From assembly GCA_964454975.1 (NCBI GenBank), contig CAYVVD010000003.1, positions 1 through 64,000 of the forward strand: 64,000 nt of DNA. Direction: 5' to 3'. This DNA comes from CAYVVD01 sp964454975. GTDB lineage: Bacteria; Bacteroidota; Ignavibacteria; Kapaibacteriales; UBA2268. Shown here one piece after another: positions 15,878 through 25,627 of this stretch. The translations under genes and the position numbers were made by a program. Under the pieces are notes generated by a model. That model worked only from the letters and a program-made list of their open reading frames with translations, was not told where the DNA came from and did not search any database. Each line of letters begins with the position of its first letter. The stretch's first letter is position 1.

Positions 15878-17782
15878 ATGAAGGCCGTATTCCTTTTATT
15901 TATCTATCTGTTCTCAAGCCTTACACTTTCAGCAGAAGCAGAAAAATACGTTAAATTAAAAGCAAAGACGAATAAGCTAAATGTAAAACAAGGGGATGAA
16001 TTCAAAATCACCGTAAACATGCAGCTTGATAAGAGCTGGTACACATACAGCCTCGAAGAACAAATCGGCCCGGAAGGAATTGGCCCAACACCAACTGAAA
16101 TACTTGTCGCGCCGGAGGATGTAATTGAAATCTCCAAAGAAATCGTTCCACCTCCAACAAAACGGAAATTTGATGAGGGCTTTGAATTTGAAATAGATTA
16201 TTACAAAGGCAGTGTCAATTTTGATATTTATGCCAAAGCAAAAAAAGACATTAACTTTAAGAAAGATACTGCAAACGTCCTTGTATATATTCAGCTTTGC
16301 GATACTGTAAAATGCCTCCCGCCGGAAGAGCTTGCTGTAAGAATCATGCCGGTTGTTACCGAATCGCTTCTCGAATACGAAGAGAAGAAAAGCGAAGGCT
16401 TCTTCACATTTATTTTCTGGGCAATGGGGCTCGGCGCGCTTGCACTGCTTACACCCTGCGTCTTTCCCATGATACCAATCACCGTTTCATTCTTTACAAA
16501 GCGTTCTGAAAAATCCCGCACCAAAGGCATTCGCGATGCACTTATATACTCGCTAAGCATTGTATTCTTCTTTACTTTGATAGGCTTTCTGTTTTCCGTT
16601 GTATCAGGTGCCGGTGGTGCGCAGTCCTTCGCGAGTAACGGCTGGGTAAACCTGATGATAGCGGCATTATTTATCATTTTTGCTTTCAATCTTTTCGGTT
16701 CTTTTGAAATACAGGTGCCGACAAGCATACTCAACAAACTGAACGCAAAGACAACAGGCAGCGGCATAACAAGCATCTTCCTGATGGCTATAGTTTTTAC
16801 CCTCACATCCTTCACCTGCACCGTACCGCTCGTAGGCACTACACTGTTGACATATTCGCAGGGCGAGTGGTTCTACCCGACGCTGGCGATGCTGGCATTT
16901 GCAGCAGTTTTTGCAACGCCGTTCTTTTTCCTCGCAGTCTTCCCGTCACTTATGAACAAGCTGCCAAAATCAGGCGGGTGGCTTAACAACGTAAAAGTAG
17001 TGATGGGATTTGTAGAAATCGCGGCTGCAGTCAAGTTCATAAGTACGGCTGACCTCTACTGGAAGTGGGGTGTGTTACCGCGCGAGATATACCTATCAAT
17101 CTGGATTGCATGCGGCGTACTTGTCGTGCTTTATATTCTCGGCTTTTATAAACTGAAGCTGGATAGCGATGTAGATCGCGTAAGCGGTGTCCGTGCGATG
17201 TTTGCAGTTGTGTTTGCTGCCATAACAATATACTTCATCCCCGGCTTATTCGGAAACAGCCTTGGCGAAATTGAAGCATTTCTACCGCCGTCAGACTATG
17301 AGCAAATAATCAGTTTATCGCGACAGGGCGATGCCGCAGCAACTTTGTTACCGGCAGCTGCAAGCACAGGAACAAGCTCTGTTAAAACAACCGGCAGGAG
17401 CAGGAACCGCAACTTAGTTATGCTCGAAGCGCAGAAAGGCGAAGAAGGTTGGATACGCACATATAACGATGGGCTTAAAATTGCCAAAGAGGAAAACCGG
17501 AATATATTTATTGACTTCACGGGTTTTGCATGCACCAATTGCCGGCAGATGGAAACCAGTATGTTCCCAAAACCGGAAATTGCCGGTCTGCTTGACCAAT
17601 ACGTTAAAGTGAAGCTCTACACCGACTACGAAGAAAACAAAATTCTGCAGGAAAGTCGCTTTGGCTCTGTGGAATTGCCGCTTTATGTAATCCTCACACC
17701 AGAAGAAGACGTTATTGCCACCAACTCATTCACACGTGACGTAAACAGCTTCCGCCAATTCCTTGAGATGGGCGTGGAGTAG
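15878..17782 (+). CDS. dsbD: Thiol:disulfide interchange protein DsbD
   Basis: Carries reducing power across the inner membrane to periplasmic proteins. Three parts are visible: a signal peptide and periplasmic immunoglobulin-like domain (residues about 1-170); a membrane domain of about eight segments with the two redox cysteines in LLTPCVFPMIP and TSFTCTVPLVG; and a C-terminal thioredoxin-like domain with CTNC at 552-555 (FACTNCRQME). The ATG at 15878 (MKAVFLLFIYLF) is chosen for the signal peptide; an upstream in-frame ATG at 15839 exists. The hprK stop is about 60 bases upstream. It converges with panC across a repeat-containing gap. Confidence 0.9.
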   Translation: MKAVFLLFIYLFSSLTLSAEAEKYVKLKAKTNKLNVKQGDEFKITVNMQLDKSWYTYSLEEQIGPEGIGPTPTEILVAPEDVIEISKEIVPPPTKRKFDEGFEFEIDYYKGSVNFDIYAKAKKDINFKKDTANVLVYIQLCDTVKCLPPEELAVRIMPVVTESLLEYEEKKSEGFFTFIFWAMGLGALALLTPCVFPMIPITVSFFTKRSEKSRTKGIRDALIYSLSIVFFFTLIGFLFSVVSGAGGAQSFASNGWVNLMIAALFIIFAFNLFGSFEIQVPTSILNKLNAKTTGSGITSIFLMAIVFTLTSFTCTVPLVGTTLLTYSQGEWFYPTLAMLAFAAVFATPFFFLAVFPSLMNKLPKSGGWLNNVKVVMGFVEIAAAVKFISTADLYWKWGVLPREIYLSIWIACGVLVVLYILGFYKLKLDSDVDRVSGVRAMFAVVFAAITIYFIPGLFGNSLGEIEAFLPPSDYEQIISLSRQGDAAATLLPAAASTGTSSVKTTGRSRNRNLVMLEAQKGEEGWIRTYNDGLKIAKEENRNIFIDFTGFACTNCRQMETSMFPKPEIAGLLDQYVKVKLYTDYEENKILQESRFGSVELPLYVILTPEEDVIATNSFTRDVNSFRQFLEMGVE

Positions 17783-17934
17783 CAAACTTATGTATTTTTA
17801 TTCTACTTCACCATAGAATTGTCGAGGCGTAGGCAATGAAGAGTTGCATCCAATTATTCTGAACCAAGCAAAGAATACGGTTGCAAAGCGGCGTAACTAT
17901 AATTCCCGTCCTTAGTAAGTATGGGATTATAAAA

Positions 17935-17959
17935 GATGCCTGCTTTCGCAGGCATGACA
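17935..17959. repeat. Dispersed hairpin repeat, copy 1
   Basis: An 8-bp stem ATGCCTGC/GCAGGCAT closed by TTTC, flanked by G and GACA. It matches the copy at 19076-19100 in loop and flanks, with paired compensatory changes in the stem. It lies in the 235-base gap between the convergent dsbD and panC, which otherwise shows nothing recognisable. Confidence 0.7.
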
Positions 17960-18017
17960 GGCGTGGCGTGGGCTGCTACCGGATATTTATCTTCACTCAG
18001 GATGACAGATACGTACA

Positions 18018-18872
18018 TCATGGTATCTGCACAAGGCTGTTGTCAATCAAACGGGTTTTACCAAGGTAGGCAGCAATAAGCAACACAATTTTGTCGCCTT
18101 TTAAGAAGATTTCCGGCTCTTCGAGTGTGTCAGCAAGGGCGGAGGATCCGTAGTCGAGCTTTATTTCGGGTACGGAGCGAAGTGTTTTGTGCAGGATAGC
18201 ATTGATTTTTTTGCGCTCCCTCTCCCCTTCTGCTATTGCGAGCTTTGCTTTCTCCAATGCAACGAATAGTATCCCTGCTTTGCTCCTTACATCCGGGCTT
18301 AGGTATTTATTCCGGGAGCTCATGGCGAGTCCGTCCGCCTCTCGTATTGTAGTGCGGGTAATTATCTCAACAGGAAAATTCATGTCAGCCGCCATCCGCT
18401 TTATAACAAGCGATTGCTGGTAATCCTTCAGTCCGAATAGCGCAAAATCTGGCAGTGTGCAGTTGAAAAGTTTTGCCACGACTGTAGCTACACCCTCGAA
18501 ATGCCCGGGGCGGAACGCACCTTCGAACTTATCCGACACTTTGCCAACATTAACCTTTGTCGAATAGCCGATGGGATACATTTCCCTAACATCCGGAATG
18601 AACATGTAATCGGCGCCATTCTCTTCGGCGAGCCGGGCGTCGCGCACTTCGTCCCGAGGGTATGCACCGTAGTCTTCATTCGGGCCGAACTGTATCGGGT
18701 TAACAAACAGCGTGATTATAACAATATCCGCACGGTTTTTAGCATCCCGGACAAGACTCAGATGTCCCTCGTGCAGGAAGCCCATCGTAGGTACAACGGC
18801 AATTGATTGCCCCTGCTTCCTGTGCCAGGTGGCTGCATCCTGCATCTTTTTTACTGAATTTATTATTTCCAT
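18018..18872 (-). CDS. panC: Pantothenate synthetase (pantoate--beta-alanine ligase)
   Basis: Joins pantoate and beta-alanine with ATP to make pantothenate, the precursor of coenzyme A. The 284 residues show the nucleotidyltransferase motifs PTMGFLHEGHLSL (HxGH-like, H34/H37), VNPIQFGPNEDY, RPGHFEGVATVV and the MSSRN ATP loop. FGLKDYQQ replaces the more usual FGxKDxQQ pattern without losing conserved residues. No panB or panD is adjacent. The upstream region (18873-19120) contains a 50-bp palindrome and a hairpin repeat, so it probably has its own promoter. Confidence 0.95.
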   Translation of the reverse strand: MEIINSVKKMQDAATWHRKQGQSIAVVPTMGFLHEGHLSLVRDAKNRADIVIITLFVNPIQFGPNEDYGAYPRDEVRDARLAEENGADYMFIPDVREMYPIGYSTKVNVGKVSDKFEGAFRPGHFEGVATVVAKLFNCTLPDFALFGLKDYQQSLVIKRMAADMNFPVEIITRTTIREADGLAMSSRNKYLSPDVRSKAGILFVALEKAKLAIAEGERERKKINAILHKTLRSVPEIKLDYGSSALADTLEEPEIFLKGDKIVLLIAAYLGKTRLIDNSLVQIP

Positions 18873-18979
18873 TATATTTCCTTTTCTCTTTGAAACCGGG
18901 TAGTTTAAACGATATTTATTGTTACTTTCACACCTATAGTCATCTGCACCACCTGGGACGGTTCATAGAACTTAACAGG

Positions 18980-19029
18980 GTTCAATTAGTGTAAAGCCGT
19001 ACGGCCGTGGGGCTTTACACTAATTGAAC
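18980..19029. repeat. Perfect 19-bp inverted repeat (50-bp palindrome)
   Basis: GTTCAATTAGTGTAAAGCC (18980-18998) and GGCTTTACACTAATTGAAC (19011-19029) are exact complements around a 12-base loop that holds a smaller palindrome, ACGGCCGT. A T run follows on the plus strand. It sits between the end of yigZ and the start of panC, both on the minus strand. It could be a terminator, an operator or the remnant of a miniature transposable element. Confidence 0.85.
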
Positions 19030-19075
19030 TTTTTTATAAGAGTGTTTGTCCAAGTTGATGTTATCTGGGAATATA

Positions 19076-19100
19076 GATTCCCGCTTTCGCGGGAATGACA
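19076..19100. repeat. Dispersed hairpin repeat, copy 2
   Basis: Stem ATTCCCGC/GCGGGAAT with TTTC loop and GACA flank. Two base pairs differ from copy 1 at 17935-17959, with both partners changed, which keeps the stem. Confidence 0.7.
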
Positions 19101-19120
19101 ATTGTAATAAAGAGTTTATT

Positions 19121-19738
19121 CTATCCCCTTTTTATAATAGTTCCTGCCCTGCCCGCCGTTTTGTTTACTATCAACCCGGAAAACTCCTCAACATCCGAAT
19201 TGTGGATTTTAGCAATAATATGTACAGAATCAGTATAGCTCTCTTCGACCGAAACAGCATACTGCTCAATCAATTTTTTAACTGTGCCAACGTCCTCGTA
19301 GGTGCAGTGGATAGTGACTGGTGTAGTTAAGTGCACCGGCTTTTTCTTGCATTTTGAAAGAGCCAGCTCTGCGACATCGGAGTAAGCGCGGGCAAGCCCG
19401 CCAACGCCGAGTTTGGTTCCTCCAAAATACCTGGTAACGACTATAATGATATCGCTTATATTGAATTTTTTTATGGCAAAGAGTATTGGTTTTCCGGCGC
19501 TTCCGGAAGGCTCGCCGTCATCGGCAGCGCGAAATTCAAGCCCTTCACTGCCGAACCTGAATGCGAAGCAATTATGCGTAGCATCAAAAAATTCCGATTT
19601 AATGCCATCCAGGAAATCAAGGGCGGCCTCTTTTGACTTAGCCGGCGATACGCTTGCGATAAAACGCGAGCCCTTTACTTTTGTCTCTTCCCTGCATCCA
19701 GACTGAATTGTGTAATATATATCTGAATTATCAATCAA
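19121..19738 (-). CDS. IMPACT/YigZ family protein
   Basis: A 205-residue protein with the UPF0029 N-terminal domain: KVKGSRFIASVSPAKSKEAALDFLDGIK, then ATHNCFAFRFG, then DDGEPSGSAGKPILFAI and VVTRYFGGTKLGVGGLARAYSD, which are the family signatures. A C-terminal ferredoxin-fold domain follows. Family members bind nucleic acid or the translation machinery, but the bacterial role is unclear. The gene is divergent from bshA, with only one base between the start codons. Confidence 0.88.
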   Translation of the reverse strand: MIDNSDIYYTIQSGCREETKVKGSRFIASVSPAKSKEAALDFLDGIKSEFFDATHNCFAFRFGSEGLEFRAADDGEPSGSAGKPILFAIKKFNISDIIIVVTRYFGGTKLGVGGLARAYSDVAELALSKCKKKPVHLTTPVTIHCTYEDVGTVKKLIEQYAVSVEESYTDSVHIIAKIHNSDVEEFSGLIVNKTAGRAGTIIKRG

Positions 19739-19739
19739 T

Positions 19740-20912
19740 ATGAATAAAAGCCTTAAAATTGGAATTGTTTGCTACCCTACTTTCGGAGGTAGCGGGATTG
19801 TAGCAACAGAACTCGGTAAAAAACTCGCCGAACGCAACCACGAGGTGCATTTTATCAGCTATGCCTCTCCCCTGCGCCTGAACGGCTACCAAAGTAATAT
19901 ATTCTACCACGAAGTTGAAATCCCCCACTATCCGCTGTTTGAATTCCACCTGTATTCTCTGGCTCTTGCCAGCAAAATAATTGAAGTTGCAAAATACAAA
20001 AAACTGGATATTTTGCACGTCCATTACGCCATACCGCACTCAATAAGCGGCTATTTGTCCAGAACCATACTGCAAAAGGAAGGAATTGACCTGAAAATTG
20101 TCACAACGTTGCATGGTACAGATATCACGCTTACAGGCATTGAGCCTGAATTTTACCCTCTTGTGAAATTTGCAATAGATGAATCAGATGCCGTAACGAC
20201 AGTTTCGCATTACCTTAAGGAGAGAACAATTAAGTCATTCAGAACAGAACGGGATATCGAAGTTATTTATAATTTCATCGATACTGAAGTTTACATACGT
20301 ACTGATTGCTCACGGCTTTCGGGTCAAATTGCCCCTGAACACGAAATAATCATGATGCACATTTCAACTTTCCGGCCTGTTAAGCGAGTAACCGATACGC
20401 TATATGTGCTTAAGCATGTCCTGGAGAAAATTCCTGCAAAGCTTGTGCTAATAGGCGATGGTCCGGACAGGTATGAATGCGAGAGGCTAAGCAGGGAACT
20501 CGGAATTGAAGAGCACGTAAGATTTCTCGGAAAGCAGGTATCAATTCCCGAATTATTATCATGCACAAATTTCCTTCTTATAACAAGCGAAGAGGAAAGC
20601 TTTGGTTTGTCTGCATTAGAAGCGATGAGTTGCAGCGTACCGGTGATAAGTACAAACGCTGGCGGGTTAAAGGAAGTTGTAGAAAACGGCAAATCGGGCG
20701 TGCTTGTTGATGTTGGCGATACAAAGGCTATGGCAGATGCTGTGATTTCACTTTCAAACAACTCTGAGAAGTTGAATTCAATGGCTGACGAAGGCAGGAA
20801 ACGCGCTGTTGAAAAATTTAATGCTGATAGAATTATCTCACAGTATGAAAGTTTGTATTTTAAATTAAAGAATTTAAAAAATCAATACCCTCAATCTGTG
20901 ATAGGGCGTTAA
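19740..20912 (+). CDS. bshA: N-acetyl-alpha-D-glucosaminyl L-malate synthase BshA
   Basis: First step of bacillithiol synthesis: joins GlcNAc from UDP-GlcNAc to L-malate. The N-terminus IGIVCYPTFGGSGIVATELG is highly characteristic of BshA within GT4 glycosyltransferases. Also present are HVHYAIPHS, TTLHGTDITLTG, the GT4 donor motif EEESFGLSALEAMSCSVPVI and STNAGGLKEVV. The 390 residues are typical. bshB and bshC are not in the window. The start is one base from that of yigZ on the other strand, so any promoter must lie inside the other gene. Confidence 0.93.
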   Translation: MNKSLKIGIVCYPTFGGSGIVATELGKKLAERNHEVHFISYASPLRLNGYQSNIFYHEVEIPHYPLFEFHLYSLALASKIIEVAKYKKLDILHVHYAIPHSISGYLSRTILQKEGIDLKIVTTLHGTDITLTGIEPEFYPLVKFAIDESDAVTTVSHYLKERTIKSFRTERDIEVIYNFIDTEVYIRTDCSRLSGQIAPEHEIIMMHISTFRPVKRVTDTLYVLKHVLEKIPAKLVLIGDGPDRYECERLSRELGIEEHVRFLGKQVSIPELLSCTNFLLITSEEESFGLSALEAMSCSVPVISTNAGGLKEVVENGKSGVLVDVGDTKAMADAVISLSNNSEKLNSMADEGRKRAVEKFNADRIISQYESLYFKLKNLKNQYPQSVIGR

Positions 20913-21141
20913 GCATCAAGAAATTAACATACTTAATGATGAAAAATTATTATGAATTAATTGTAACTATTGTACTTGATATCTGTTAGTAATAAATAAG
21001 CAAATCAATATAAAATCGAAAAGAGGCTTAATTGATATAAATACTAATAATTGCTATAAATTATAGTTGTAATTATTGGTTTTATTTCATAATATTCGAT
21101 AATTAATAAAACAACACTTCACTATTAATACGGGAGCATAT
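20913..21141 (+). promoter_or_regulatory. AT-rich leader before the giant IgGFc-binding protein
   Basis: 229 bases with no gene. It contains a palindrome CTATAA-A-TTATAG at 21054-21066 and a Shine-Dalgarno-like GGGAG about seven bases before the ATG at 21142. No exact TAnnTTTG box was found, so the promoter position is not assigned. Confidence 0.35.
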
Positions 21142-24100
21142 ATGCATACTTTAATTACTACAATTAAGCGAAGTATTTTGCCTGTTTTCATTATTGCATT
21201 ATTTGCCATACCTAACGAGGTAACTTTTGCACAAGAAACCAGTGGCGAAATTCTCGGCGGAACTGAGTATTGGCTCGGCGTCCCCCACTGCCGAAAAGAA
21301 ACAAACGAACCTATCAGGGGCGACTATCCTGTTGTACTCTGGCTTTCATCAAAGGTAGAAACAAGCGCAGAAGTATCAACTCTAAAAGGACAGCACATTA
21401 ATGTAAAGGTTTATCCGAACCAGATAACACAGGTTCCCCTGCCTGATATTTACATGCATAGAGAGAACGAAACTGTAAGAGATAATGGTATTTATGTCAA
21501 ATCACAGGACCCGATTAACGTTGCCGTTTACCTTTCTTACAAATGGTCCGGCGAGGCTTACAGGGTTACACCTGTAGAATGGCTTGGCACTGAATACGTT
21601 ACTCTAAATATGTACCAGGACAGGACTGACGAATATAAACCTGCACAGATACTTATTATTGCAACAGAAGACGGTACAACCGTAAAGTACAAACCAACAT
21701 GGCACACGCCTCAGACCGAAGCAGGAAGATGGAATCAGGTGAAACTGCAGCGTGGCGAAACATACCTGATTGAAGGCCTGATTGAGCCTGCATATACACA
21801 GGACTGGGCTTCAGACCTTACAGGTACTATTATTGAATCCAATCATCCTGTCGCCGTTCTTTCGGGACATACAAAAGGCGCTTTCCCACGTTATTCAAGA
21901 ACTATGCTTGGTCGCCCGGCAAACTTCATGAGGAATATGTTGATTGACATGATGTGGCCAAATGCTCTCCTTGGTAAAGAATATGTATCAGCGCCGGTAA
22001 AATATGCCGACAGGGAAAGAGGAAAAATTTCTGAGGATGAAGGCGACCTTATTCGTGTTGTTGCTATTGAAGATAATACTGAACTTTCAACCATGCGTGA
22101 TGATGGCAATGGCTTCAAGGTTGTGCATCCAAGCATGAAAAAAGGTGAATGGTACAACTTTACAAACCAGGAATTAGCGGCAGTATATAGAGCAAGTAAA
22201 CCGGTTTTGGTTGGCCAGTATGGTAAAACATGGTGGCTCAGGGCTGTTAATCCGGAAGTTGAAGACAACTCAAATAAAAATGATGGCTCTGGAATTCAAA
22301 ATCCGCCAAGAAATGGCCAGGGTATGATGCTAGTTTTAGCTCCACAGGAAAGATGGTGCAGTTGGGCAGGATTTCGTTCACCACAAGATATAGACAATTT
22401 TGTTTACCTGACTTTCAAAGCTGAAGACGCAAAGAATCTTTATTTTGACGGCCAGTCTTTTATTGGCCGGTTTGGTAATTCATTCGGGTATATCCCAGGG
22501 ACAGATTATGCTTACCTGACTGAACAGGTTTCAGCAAGCGACCACTATATCGAAGGAAAGGAAGGCGCAAGATTTGCCGGTTATGCTTATGGTAACTGGG
22601 ACCGCAGTAAAGACGGTTTTGCATACGGCTATCCGATTGGCATCAACTATGCAACTCCTTGCCAGGACAGCCTCTTTGTACTTGACACAATCATCTGCGG
22701 CGATGTTACAGGAACAGCTTATTCAGTTCCTGAAGATGCTGAATGTGCAGGTTTGTTCAGAATTCGCTTCATAAGTCAGGAATCTGACAACTACAGGTTT
22801 GAAGTAGATGAATTTGAACAGGGAGTTGCTAAGGAAGTTGAATACCGCCTCTTTGTTGAAAATCCTGAAAAAGAAGCTTATGGCGTTGTCGAAATCATGA
22901 CAAAATCCGGTAAAATCATCAGGAAAACCTATGAGTACGTTCCTGAACAGATAGCTTTCAATCCTGAAGAACTTGACTACGGCCTTATGAGTATTGGCAA
23001 TACAATTTGCAAAACATTCAAAATCAATAATCCCGGCAGAACAGAAGTCACTGTCCATGAACTATACCTAAAATTCGATAAAAATGAATTTGATGTTGAT
23101 GTTACAGGTATTCCTGTAACTCTGCAACCCGGCGAAGAAGCCGAAATTGAAATTTGTGCAACCGCATTAATTCCTAACGACGAACCGGTAAGAGACACTG
23201 TTTTTGCAAAACTTACATGCTACGAAAGAAGACTTATTCCTCTTGAACTTCGTACTGGAGAACCAATCGTTTGGATTGGCGATGCTGATTTCGGTAATGT
23301 GATCGTTGGCCGCGAGAAATCGCTGCCGGTAATGATTGAAAACCGTGGCGACGTTGAAATTGTTATTACTGACCTGACTTGGCCGGATGCTGATAAAGTG
23401 CAGTTCCCGAGGATCGAAGATATCAGCTTCCCGATAATTCTCCAGAAGGGTGAGGACACTGAATTTACAACATTCTATTCACCTGATGTTGAAGGTGTCC
23501 AGCATACGACTACAGCTACAATGGATGTGAATGCAACGCAGATTAAAACTGAGTCCTACTGGAAGGGAATAGGTATATTTGCAGACCTCCTGATTGAGGG
23601 GTATTCATGGAATGAAAAACGTGTAATGGATGGCTTTGAAGATCCGCAGGTTACTGCAGATGGAGGCTATCCGGGTGTTGTTTATATCGAAAATACCCGT
23701 GGAAACTCAATGCAGGATATTGTGGTAACAATCCAGAACAACTCTGATAATTTATTCAGCATTGTTGCCCCGAATCAGATACCTGCAGTACTCCAGGGCG
23801 GTGAAAGGGTTGCAATTGATGTACTCTTCAGCCCGACAGCCACAGGTTCTTTCACCAGAGATATTATTGCCACAGGTAGTTTCCAGGGAATCCCTGTTCA
23901 GGCTCCTGCTGCACAGCTTATCGCTAGCGCAGGACAACCAAGGATGAGTGTGACTGACTATGACTTTGGCAGTATCCTTGCCGGGACAACTATTGACGGT
24001 GAGATTACTATTTCAAACACAAGTAACAGTGAATATGGAGATGGTGACTGGCTTTTGACAATTTTCAACGGGCTTGAGATTACCGGAACAAATGCAGATA

Positions 24101-25509
24101 TGTTCGAAATTGACCCCTCATTCTTCACTGTTAACCAATACCCGATTGAAATAAATGAGCTTGGACAATCGAATATTATTGTTCCAATAACTTTCAATCC
24201 AACAATTAAAGGAACATTTACGGCATCTCTCGTAAACAACAACGACGTTCCTGATGGTCTTGGCGACAAAGAAATTGGTAACTTAGTCGGCGAAGCCTAC
24301 TTACCGGGCGTAAACACAACTGATGCTTATTTAGGCCTGCATTATCGTGGACTGACTTCAGATATCCACACTGTGAATTTGATTAATACAGGAAACACAG
24401 CAGTAACAATTAGTGAACCGTTTAACTCACCTGTTGGTCAGGACTATGTTGACTTCAATGTTGTTGGATGGAGAATTAAGAACAGCTTAGATGACCTGGT
24501 GCTTCCGGGTACCGAAAACATTAATACTCCATTTGACCTTGGTGAAAATCAATACCTCGAAGTTGACGTAACATTCACACCAAGCGAAGAAAGAGACAAT
24601 AGCGACGGACTTCCAAAATTCCTTGCCCAGATTGAGTACAAGCTGGAAATTGATGGAGAGCAGGAATCAAGGTTCTCGAATATCACTGGTGATGGAATGC
24701 TTCATTATATTGTCGTAAAGGTTGACAAAGGATACGAGCTTTCACCAAATCTTGGTGAAAAGTTAGATATTGCTGTAAAACTGGCTCCGGAATCAACTGA
24801 GAGTAAGAATTTGCAACAAGCACAGGTAACTGAAGTTAAAATCAGGGTTTATTATCCACAGGCAGCTTTGGAAAGCCTTGTTATGTTCAGTTTCAATCCT
24901 GATATGACATACACGAGTACGATAGATGAAATAATCAACACTTCAGGCTTACTGCTTGATGGATGGACAATTGAAACTTATGACCTCGACCAGCTTGACC
25001 ACTTGTATGTTAAGTTTGTAAGTCCTGATCCGAACAATGTTTTCCTTACATATGACAATGCTAATGAAGCAACTTTGTTTGAATTCAGGGTATTCGGAAG
25101 GCTTGCTACTCTTAATACTTATGACTTAAACCCGGACATTGATGTTCTTAAACCATACGTAATTGATACACAAATTAATGGTGACATCTCCAATTCAAGG
25201 GTTTGTGTGCAGGATATTCGCCCAGCAATTACATCCGGCGTTGAATACAGCTTGATTGATGTTGCGCCGAACCCGGTCAACAAAACAACGACCATCAACT
25301 ATTCAGTTGGTATTGAAGCTCCTACATCACTTGAACTTTTCAACTCATTCGGTGAAAGAGTTGCTGTTCTTGTTGACGAAAGGCTGAAACCGAATGAATA
25401 TACTGTTGACCTTAATGTTGATGAACTGGGACTCTCAACAGGAACATACTACTTCAGGTTGAACAGCGGACCTTACTCAGCTACACGCAAGATGATAATC
25501 CTGAAATAA
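21142..25509 (+). CDS. Giant secreted IgGFc-binding/choice-of-anchor-D protein with T9SS sorting domain (copy 1)
   Basis: 1455 residues. After a signal peptide (about 1-31, ending FAQE) comes an IgGFc-binding-type N-terminal domain (about 38-500): GTEYWLGVPH, KSQDPINVAVYLS, PVEWLGTEYVTLNM. Then follow several HYDIN/ASH-like choice-of-anchor-D repeats (about 590-1140), each with the form hydrophobic-DFG-x-hydrophobic-x-x-G: ELDYGLMSIGNT, DADFGNVIVGRE, DYDFGSILAGTT. A cohesin-like beta domain spans about 1190-1340. The last 85 residues (VAPNPVNKTTTINYSV, then LFNSFGERVAVL, then GTYYFRLNSG) are a T9SS-like sorting domain. It is probably exported and anchored at the surface, perhaps for adhesion; no enzyme motif is seen. 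A terminator follows. A paralogue lies at 28838-32881. Confidence 0.8.
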   Translation: MHTLITTIKRSILPVFIIALFAIPNEVTFAQETSGEILGGTEYWLGVPHCRKETNEPIRGDYPVVLWLSSKVETSAEVSTLKGQHINVKVYPNQITQVPLPDIYMHRENETVRDNGIYVKSQDPINVAVYLSYKWSGEAYRVTPVEWLGTEYVTLNMYQDRTDEYKPAQILIIATEDGTTVKYKPTWHTPQTEAGRWNQVKLQRGETYLIEGLIEPAYTQDWASDLTGTIIESNHPVAVLSGHTKGAFPRYSRTMLGRPANFMRNMLIDMMWPNALLGKEYVSAPVKYADRERGKISEDEGDLIRVVAIEDNTELSTMRDDGNGFKVVHPSMKKGEWYNFTNQELAAVYRASKPVLVGQYGKTWWLRAVNPEVEDNSNKNDGSGIQNPPRNGQGMMLVLAPQERWCSWAGFRSPQDIDNFVYLTFKAEDAKNLYFDGQSFIGRFGNSFGYIPGTDYAYLTEQVSASDHYIEGKEGARFAGYAYGNWDRSKDGFAYGYPIGINYATPCQDSLFVLDTIICGDVTGTAYSVPEDAECAGLFRIRFISQESDNYRFEVDEFEQGVAKEVEYRLFVENPEKEAYGVVEIMTKSGKIIRKTYEYVPEQIAFNPEELDYGLMSIGNTICKTFKINNPGRTEVTVHELYLKFDKNEFDVDVTGIPVTLQPGEEAEIEICATALIPNDEPVRDTVFAKLTCYERRLIPLELRTGEPIVWIGDADFGNVIVGREKSLPVMIENRGDVEIVITDLTWPDADKVQFPRIEDISFPIILQKGEDTEFTTFYSPDVEGVQHTTTATMDVNATQIKTESYWKGIGIFADLLIEGYSWNEKRVMDGFEDPQVTADGGYPGVVYIENTRGNSMQDIVVTIQNNSDNLFSIVAPNQIPAVLQGGERVAIDVLFSPTATGSFTRDIIATGSFQGIPVQAPAAQLIASAGQPRMSVTDYDFGSILAGTTIDGEITISNTSNSEYGDGDWLLTIFNGLEITGTNADMFEIDPSFFTVNQYPIEINELGQSNIIVPITFNPTIKGTFTASLVNNNDVPDGLGDKEIGNLVGEAYLPGVNTTDAYLGLHYRGLTSDIHTVNLINTGNTAVTISEPFNSPVGQDYVDFNVVGWRIKNSLDDLVLPGTENINTPFDLGENQYLEVDVTFTPSEERDNSDGLPKFLAQIEYKLEIDGEQESRFSNITGDGMLHYIVVKVDKGYELSPNLGEKLDIAVKLAPESTESKNLQQAQVTEVKIRVYYPQAALESLVMFSFNPDMTYTSTIDEIINTSGLLLDGWTIETYDLDQLDHLYVKFVSPDPNNVFLTYDNANEATLFEFRVFGRLATLNTYDLNPDIDVLKPYVIDTQINGDISNSRVCVQDIRPAITSGVEYSLIDVAPNPVNKTTTINYSVGIEAPTSLELFNSFGERVAVLVDERLKPNEYTVDLNVDELGLSTGTYYFRLNSGPYSATRKMIILK

Positions 25510-25534
25510 TCTCAGGCAAATATATTCACTAAAA

Positions 25535-25557
25535 GGCTGCTCCGGCAGCCTTTTTTT
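25535..25557 (+). terminator. Rho-independent terminator after giant protein copy 1
   Basis: Stem GGCTGC/GCAGCC with TCCG loop, followed by seven Ts (25551-25557). Confidence 0.92.
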
Positions 25558-25627
25558 ACGAATAATGAATCAAAATGTATAGTCAATTGCGGCATTATTC
25601 ACAAGGATTGATTATAAAGGGTTTAGT

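Noticed and set aside
17783..18017. Hidden gene or small RNA between dsbD and panC
   Set aside because: No frame with coding character or known RNA fold was seen; only the hairpin repeat stands out.
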